From positions 92,398,315-92,462,314 of the forward strand of contig OZ020598.1 of assembly GCA_963971535.1 (NCBI GenBank): DNA of 64,000 nt, read 5' to 3'. The translations under genes were made by a program, and so were the position numbers. A model generated the notes under the pieces. The model did not search any database, was not told the origin of the DNA, and saw only the letters and a program-made list of their open reading frames with translations. Of the stretch, positions 58,058-64,000 are shown in pieces. The stretch's first letter is position 1, and each line of letters begins with the position of its first letter. The DNA is from Notolepis coatsorum (lineage: Eukaryota; Chordata; Actinopteri; Aulopiformes; Paralepididae).

Positions 58058-59175
58058 GGACAGGAGACATGAGGAGAGGCGGGGAGCGGAGAGGAGAGGA
58101 GAGGAGAGGAGAGGAGAGGAGAGGAGAGGAGAGGAGAGGAGAGGAGAGGAGAGGAGAGGAGAGGAGAGGAGAGGAGAGGAGAGGAGAGGAGAGGAGCGGA
58201 GAGGAGAGGAGAGGAGGGAGAGGAGAGGAGAGGAGAGGAGAGGAGGGGAGAGGAGGGGAGAGCAGAGAAGAGAGAGAGAAAAAATAGTAAGAATATAATA
58301 ATGACAGAGGCGAGGAGAAGGAAGCAGCAGAGAGGAGACAGGGAAAATTGGTAGAGAGTGGAGAAGGAGAGGAAAAGAGAGAGGAGGGGAGAAGAGAGAG
58401 AAGAGGAGAGGGGATAGGAGAGGGGAGGGAGGGAGGGAGGGAGGGAGGGAGGGAGGGAGGGAGGGAGGGAAGGGGAGGGGAGGTGAAGAGTGGATAGGGG
58501 GGAGAGGAGAGGATGGGAGAGGAGAGGGGGGAGGAGGGGGAGAGGAGGACATGAGAGGTAGAGGGGGCAGGGAAGGGGAGAAGAGGGTAATAGATGAGTG
58601 GAGAAGGGAGGAGAGGAGAGGAGATGACATGGGAGAAGGTGAGAGGAGAGGAGATGAGTGGAGAAGGGAGGAGAGGAGATGGCATGGGAGAAGGTGAGAG
58701 GAGAGGAGATGGCATGGGAGAAGGTGAGAGGAGAGGAGATGAGTGGAGAAGGGAGGAGAGGAGAGGAGATGACATGGGAGAAGGTGAGAGGAGATGAGTG
58801 GAGAAGGGAGGAGAGGAGAGGAGATGGCATGGGAGAAGGTGAGAGGAGAGGAGATGAGTGGAGAATGGAGGAGAGGAGAGGAGATGGCATGGGAGAAGGT
58901 GAGAGGAGAGGAGATGGCATGGGAGAAGGTGAGAGGAGAAGAGATGGCATGGGAGAAGGTGAGAGGAGAGGAGATGAGTGGAGAAGGTGAGAGAATAGAG
59001 GAGGGGAACTGATAAAAGGAGAGGATAGGAGGAAATTAGAGAGCGGAGGACAGGAGAGCAGTGGACAAGAGAGGAGGAGAGTGTGAAATAGAGGTGTGTG
59101 AGAGAAGGAGAGGTAGAGGACGAGATGCAGAGAGAATAATAGAAAGAAAAGGAGGGGATAAGAAGAAGCGAGTAA
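58058..59175 (+). repeat. Purine-rich satellite, block 2: (GGAGA)n, (GGGA)n and a longer unit
   Basis: (gagga)n lies at 58075-58265 and (gggagggagg)n at 58423-58471. A longer unit lies at about 58610-58995, containing gatggcatgggagaaggtga and gatgagtggagaagggagg in mixed order. The plus strand is nearly all purine throughout. Confidence 0.93.
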
Positions 59176-59478
59176 ATGAGAGGAAGTTTGTTTTGTCGTG
59201 CGGGTTCGGAGTTGGTCATGCTTTGTGTTTTACACACTCAGTCATTAGACCGACTTCATTAAAATTCAACCTCACTGGCTCACAACGTTTCACAATGGAG
59301 TTTAATTTGAAAATTTGATTTCTGCAATTTGATGAAACTGACGCTATCTCTTAAAATGAAATGACTGCTGCTACGAAAGTCATTATGGTATATTACTGAC
59401 ATTATTAGCTATCATCTTGCAGGCTAATCGTACCATTTTGGAGCATGGGACTGTGATGCACCTCATTATACACAGGAT
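59176..59478. other. No gene seen
   Basis: Unique-looking flank of the (CACT)n tract. Confidence 0.45.
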
Positions 59479-59479
59479 T

Positions 59480-59733
59480 TCACTCACTCACTCACTCACT
59501 CACTCACTCACTCACTCACTCACTCACTCACTCACTCACTCACTCACTCACTCACTCACTCACTCACTCACTCACTCACTCACTCACTCACTCACTCACT
59601 CACTCACTCACTCACTCACTCACTCACTCACTCACTCACTCACTCACTCACTCACTCACTCACTCACTCACTCACTCACTCACTCACTCACTCACTCACT
59701 CACTCACTCACTCACTCACTCACTCACTCACTC
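59480..59733 (+). repeat. (CACT)n microsatellite (about 63 units)
   Basis: Uninterrupted (cact)n; open frames across it (THSL repeats) are artefacts. Confidence 0.98.
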
Positions 59734-60060
59734 CCCCCTCTCTTTGATGATCTCCCCATCTTTCCTTCCTACCCCCATCCCTCCTCCCATTCCTTCCTAC
59801 CCCCCTTCCCCACCCCTATGTTGGTGTACTCCTGTGACCCCCACCCTTTCCAGTTTGTATGTATGAAAATGTTTCAAGATCCAATGAGGGGTCTCTCTTC
59901 CCTGGTGTCCCAGCTAACCACCTCGTTGAGAGTCATCCAGCCTGACTCTTACTATTGTTGTATTGATACTTTGATTGAGTTCATAAATCGTATTAACCAG
60001 GTCTCTTTTGACCGAGTTAAGTTATTAGCTTCGGCTATTTTCCACCACACAGTTCACAGG
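59734..60060. other. No gene recognised
   Basis: A plus open frame spans 59818-60132 but its right part is the SINE fragment. The left part (MLVYSCDPHPFQFVCMKMFQ) shows no known domain. Confidence 0.3.
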
Positions 60061-60064
60061 CATC

Positions 60065-60146
60065 GCAGCCCAGGAGAAGCGGGAATCGATCCGGGAACCT
60101 CCGGATTACCAGACGACAGCTCTACCTCCTGACCCACTGTTGCCCC
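60065..60146 (-). mobile_element. V-SINE-like head fragment, copy 3
   Basis: On the minus strand it reads caacagtgggtcaggaggta then gagctgtcgtctggtaatcc, and the B-box ggatcgattcc. Only the tRNA-like head remains; compare 39880-39962. Confidence 0.65.
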
Positions 60147-60149
60147 ACT

Positions 60150-60355
60150 AACTCGCTCACTCACTAAACAATCTGCCCCTAGTGGCAGTTCACAGGCATG
60201 GCACTTTGTGTGAGACCATACAAGAAACCGCTACAGTATTATAACATAATATGTGTTACAGCTTACAACTAGTTAATGACCAAGTGAAGTAGCTGTAAGG
60301 TGCATAAGTGTATGCATGTTTTTTTTCTCGGTTTAATTTTTTTTAATACCTTTAC
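60150..60355. other. No gene seen
   Basis: AT-rich flank of the hairpin element. Confidence 0.4.
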
Positions 60356-60558
60356 ATTTTCAGAGAGACTGCCAATGAAGCAGTTTTGGGTTTATAGGTA
60401 AAGTATTTATAGAGTTTGGCATGCACGCCAACTTATATTCAATTGCGCCCCAACACTCCTGGGTTCTGTCACACCAGCTGGGGTGATATAAACTCTGTAA
60501 ATACTTTACCTATAAACACAAAAGTGCTTCACCGGCAGTCTTTCTCTCGAAAATTGAA
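60356..60558. mobile_element. Hairpin (foldback) element, about 200 bp
   Basis: The left arm 60356-60417 (attttcagagagactgcc ... ggtaaagtatttatagagtt) pairs with the right arm 60490-60558 (aactctgtaaatactttacc ... actttctctcgaaaat) at about 85%. The loop is about 72 bp. No TSD is seen and the family is unknown. Confidence 0.75.
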
Positions 60559-60738
60559 AATACATGACATTATAAGGTGCCTAGGCATATGGCTCGGTGA
60601 AAAAGTTGGCTTTTAACGTGCATATTGATAATATATTGATAAAGCTTATAGGCCTCTTGTTTTTTTCATTAACAATTTTTTCCTCATTTGAAGCCAGAAG
60701 ACAAATTGCAGCAAAGCCCATTTCCATCTGTATTGTGA

Positions 60739-61466
60739 TTTACATGCAGGGGTGTAAAAAGTACCCAGAAATTATACTTAAGTGAAAGTATGGGTACCGT
60801 CTCAAAATCGTACTCAAGTAAAAGTCAGAGTATCTGGCTAAAAACACACTTGAGTAAAAGTCAAAACGTTTCTACTTTTAAATGTACTTAAGTACTAAAA
60901 AGTTAAAGTAAAAACCTTTTTTTATTCCCGGGCAATGAAATGTTCCGTTTCGTCCTCTTCATCACTCGTACTATCGTACATCTATCGTACATCTTCTGTA
61001 GCTTGTCACTCTGACTGTCTATTCTTCTGATAGCAGGTGTTCAAAGATCCCCGCTTTCTTGCACAAGGACCAATCAGCATGGGTATGGGCGGCTTCATTT
61101 TCCATTGATGGGTATTTGATTGGCTGTTTTTAAATAAAGTGCGGCCGTAGGATTAATAACGTTAACGTTAGCTCGGCCAGAGAAACAAATACTAATTGAA
61201 CTTGTAAGTCGCTTTGGATAAAAGTGTCAGCTAAATGACTAAATGTAAATGTAATAAAAATGGTTGGACCTGCGAGATTTGTACTTTGTACTTTGTAGAT
61301 CTGCATTTCAAATGTAAGGAGTAAAAAGAAAATTCTCTGAAATGTAATTGAGTAAAAGTACAAGTATACAAACCTAATAATACTTGAGTAAAGTAAAAAT
61401 CCCCCAAAAAAGTACTCAAGTATTGTAACAAAGTACAATTAAGTACTTTACACCCCTGTTTACATG
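60739..61466. mobile_element. hAT-type element, complete ends, perfect TSD
   Basis: The element is 60747-61458 (712 bp), from CAGGGGTGTAAAAAGTAC to GTACTTTACACCCCTG. The 8-mer tttacatg flanks exactly at 60739-60746 and 61459-61466. The interior is rich in agtaaaagt words. It has no transposase. A 58-bp LINE tail lies inside it at 61196-61253. Confidence 0.9.
61196..61253 (+). mobile_element. LINE 3' tail ('GTAAGTCGC' type), 58 bp, nested in hAT
   Basis: aacttgtaagtcgctttgga then taaaagtgtcagctaaatga, the terminal part of the same family as 37830-38192 and 23243-23459. It is extremely 5'-truncated. Confidence 0.7.
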
Positions 61467-61619
61467 CATGTGACTTCATCACTACTCAAAAAACTGGACC
61501 CTGTTTATCACGCTGCATTACTTTGTAAGAAGTGCAGGCTCACACACACTCACCACCACATGCATGTTAATCATTAGGATGGTCCTAAAGTACACATGTT
61601 GATATTTATTGTTGAGACA

Positions 61620-61890
61620 TTGTTGGGCAAACTTCCTACTTATATCTATAGCCTTTTATCTTATTATACCAGCGGCTAAAGCACTAGATCTACTGGTCGG
61701 ATTCTTTTAAAGGTCCCCAGGGTGCACAGAGCTCGGTGACACAGCGTTCTGCTTTTATGCACCTTGGGTTTGGAATGAGCTGCAAAATATCATTACCTTA
61801 GAAGCACTCCCTCTTTTGAATACCTTTAAAAGCATTTTACAAACCACCCTAATGGAAACATGTTGCTGTTTTACCTTGACCTGGGGTGGA
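61620..61890 (+). mobile_element. LINE fragment (RT protein C-terminus)
   Basis: TGRILLKVPRVH is followed, after a frame change, by ELGDTAFCFYAPWVWNELQN then IITLEALPLLNTFKSIL. This is the usual C-terminal pattern of Rex1/CR1/L2-type LINE proteins (F.y.AP..WN.LP....... .FK..L). The 34-bp array begins at its 3' end. Confidence 0.55.
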
Positions 61891-63054
61891 CTGTGTTATG
61901 GAGTATATATCTCTGGTATGGCCTGTATGACTGTGTTATGATATCTCTGGTATGGCCTGTATGACTGTGTTATGGATATCTCTGGTATGGCCTGTATGAC
62001 TGTGTTATGGATATCTCTGGTATGGCCTGTATGACTGTGTTATGGATATCTCTGGTATGGCCTGTATGACTGTGTTATGATATATGATCTGGTATGGCCT
62101 GTATGACTGTGTTATGATATCTCTGGTATGGCCTGTATGACTGTGTTATGGATATCTCTGGTATGGCCTGTATGACTGTGTTATGATATATGATCTGGTA
62201 TGGCCTGTATGACTGTGTTATGATATCTCTGGTATGGCCTGTGTGACTGTGTTATGATATCTCTGGTATGGCCTGTATGACTGTGTTATGATATTTCTGG
62301 TATGGCCTGTATGACTGTGTTATGATATATCTGGTATGGCCTGTATGACTGTGTTATGATATATCCTGTATGGCCTGTATGACTGTGTTATGATATATCT
62401 GGTATGGCCTGTATGACTGTGTTATGATATCTCTGGTATGGCCTGTATGACTGTGTTATGGATATCTCTGGTATGGCCTGTATGACTGTGTTATGGATAT
62501 CTCTGGTATGGCCTGTATGACTGTGTTATGGATATCTCTGGTATGGCCTGTATGACTGTGTTATGATATATGATCTGGTATGGCCTGTATGACTGTGTTA
62601 TGATATCTCTGGTATGGCCTGTGTGACTGTGTTATGATATCTCTGGTATGGCCTGTATGACTGTGTTATGATATTTCTGGTATGGCCTGTATGACTGTGT
62701 TATGATATATCTGGTATGGCCTGTATGACTGTGTTATGATATCTCCTGTATGGCCTGTATGACTGTGTTATGATATATCTGGTATGGCCTGTATGACTGT
62801 GTTATGATATCTCCTGTATGGCCTGTATCACTGTGTTATGATATATCTGGTATGGCCTGTATGACTGTGTTATGGATATCTCTGGTATGGCCTGTATGAC
62901 TGTGTTATGATATCTCCTGTATGGCCTGTATGACTGTGTTATGATATATCTGGTATGGCCTGTATGACTGTGGTATGGATATCTCTGGTATGGCCTGTAT
63001 GACTGTGTTATGATATCTCGGGTATGGCCTGTATGACTGTGTTATGGATATCTC
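61890..63054. repeat. 34/35-bp minisatellite (about 34 copies)
   Basis: The unit is ggtatggcctgtatgactgt followed by gttatg(g)atatctct. Variants are gatatatgatct, atatatct and atctcct(gtatgg). A block of about 440 bp is repeated (62040-62350 resembles 62530-62720). The left end grows out of the LINE 3' region (tggactgtgttatggagtat) and the right end meets an L2 fragment. Confidence 0.93.
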
Positions 63055-64000
63055 AGGAATGGGAGTGGCTGGCTCTGCGCTGGCATGGCTGACATCCTAC
63101 CTCGACGACCGCTCCTACCGAGTATCATGGAGAGGGACCCTGTCGCCCCCCCGCCCCCTTCGGACGGGTGTCCCCCAGGGTTCGGTTCTTGGACCCCTCC
63201 TCGTCTCCCTTTACACCAAATCTCTGGGTAACATTATCACGTCTCATGACTTCTCGTATCCTTGCTATGCCGATAATACTCAACTCTTCCTCTCCTTTCC
63301 TCCCTCAGATATCCATGTCTCTGAGCTGATCTCGGCCTGTCTGTCCGACATCTCCGCCTGGATGATGACCAACCACCTCAAACTGAACCTAAGCTAAACA
63401 GAATTGCTTCTACTGCCTGCCAAATCCTCCCCCCTAACCGACCTTTCCATCACAGTGGAGAATGTACAGATACAGCACTCAAAACTCAAACCTCTCATGC
63501 CTCTCTACCACTCTCTACCACTCCTCTATTGTTCTTGACCGGGCCAGATTTCACACCTCCACTTCCTCCCACAGGCTGGGCAGATTTTCATCTTAAATTT
63601 TTATTCGTCCCAAATGTCCCAGCCCCATCGGATTTCTTAGCTTTTTTCACTGTTTACTTATCATGCATTGCAACACTAATATATGGTCAGTACCCCAAGT
63701 CAGACTGCCCATATAAAAATTATTTTGGGGGTCTGAGGGCAGTAGCCCCCGACCCCCTCCCTGGGGAAGCACTTAAGTTAACTACCCTCCCTTTGTTCCC
63801 CCAGCCAACACCCCCGGAAAATTAACACCTGAGTAGACTTAAGTGGCACACAAGCAGCAACAAGCAGCAGACAAGCAGCAGAATTGGTTTGATTTTTGAG
63901 CGCTGCGTCTGTAGTTGTGGCCGTGTCCCGGACCGGCAAGAACCTTGGTGTTGTCCTCAACGATCAGCTGAACTTCTACGCTCACATCGCTGCAACAACC
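63055..64000 (+). mobile_element. L2 LINE fragment (reverse transcriptase), broken, runs off the window
   Basis: It encodes GVAGSALAWLTSYLDDRSYR, then LRTGVPQGSVLGPLLVSLYT, then FSYPCYADNTQLFLSF (YADN where YADD is usual) and DISAWMMTNHLKLNLS. A TAA follows at 63394 where the family has a lysine (LNLSKTE). The frame then continues TELLLLPAKSSPLTDLSITV. About 400 bases (63485-63900) do not match the family. The expected continuation (GKNLGVVLNDQLNFYAHIAA) resumes at 63935 and goes past the window end. Confidence 0.75.
63485..63900. other. Unidentified insertion inside the L2 fragment
   Basis: The sequence between the two L2 parts contains ttatattttgggggtctgag-like text, an agcagcaacaagcagcagac simple stretch near 63852-63880 and no recognised termini. 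It is probably a further insertion. Confidence 0.4.

Noticed and set aside
56589-59237. Leucine/serine-rich frames up to 395 residues and glutamate/arginine-rich frames
   Set aside because: Both strands of a purine-rich satellite give such frames; no domain is visible.
59417-59866. THSL-repeat frame
   Set aside because: Translation of (CACT)n.

Overview
This window looks like a gene-poor, repeat-dense stretch of a ray-finned (teleost) fish genome. The evidence is the mix of families: a BEL/Pao LTR retrotransposon, several hAT DNA transposons with 8-bp target-site duplications (TSDs), tRNA-derived SINEs of fish type, L2/CR1-like and L1-like LINE fragments, long (GT)n, (TAA)n and (TC)n microsatellites, and seven kilobase-scale or smaller minisatellites. 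No host gene is identified with confidence. Three weak exon candidates (28770-29206, 37652-37814, 46010-46102) are listed with their doubts. There is a 200-base assembly gap at 4489-4688.

Layout. 1-880: a foldback DNA element carrying a SINE in its left arm. 880-3900: unique-looking sequence with G-runs and a 47-bp hAT miniature. 3915-5012: (TTCTG)n, gap, second SINE copy. 5013-8114: a 31/32-bp minisatellite that starts inside that SINE's tRNA-like head. 8360-10380: simple repeats, an L1-like fragment and a hAT inside a hAT. 10951-20119: a BEL/Pao element with two 1,324-bp LTRs, young, inserted in a (TAA)n tail. 20120-23240: retroposon-derived repeat, a hAT with a further element inside it, and another hAT with a LINE tail inside it. 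23243-25500: LINE fragments on the minus strand. 25971-27163: a 37-bp minisatellite. 27360-33240: simple repeats, a long inverted repeat, CpG-rich stretches. 33241-37192: a nest (piggyBac-like outer shell, hAT inside, LINE and retroposon tail inside that). 38562-40480: (TAA)n, then a 44-bp minisatellite split by a SINE. 41023-43890: third LINE copy with a hAT inside. 43911-45779: LTR-like remnant holding two minisatellites, then an L1 fragment with perfect TSDs. 46432-49410: a mariner-like MITE, (GT)n, unique-looking DNA. 49511-52426: a 17-bp minisatellite running into a SINE. 53150-55326: a 9/11-bp minisatellite. 56640-59175: a very long purine strand. 59480-59733: (CACT)n. 60356-61466: a hairpin element and a complete-looking hAT. 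61620-64000: LINE fragment, 34-bp minisatellite, then an L2 reverse-transcriptase fragment running off the window.

Two themes stand out. First, elements are nested repeatedly, and many nests can be ordered because the TSDs are still perfect. Second, most minisatellites abut or lie within retroposons; one is visibly built from a SINE tRNA-like head and so repeats a pol III A-box motif about 98 times. The long open frames across the tandem repeats are artefacts of stop-free units and are not genes.
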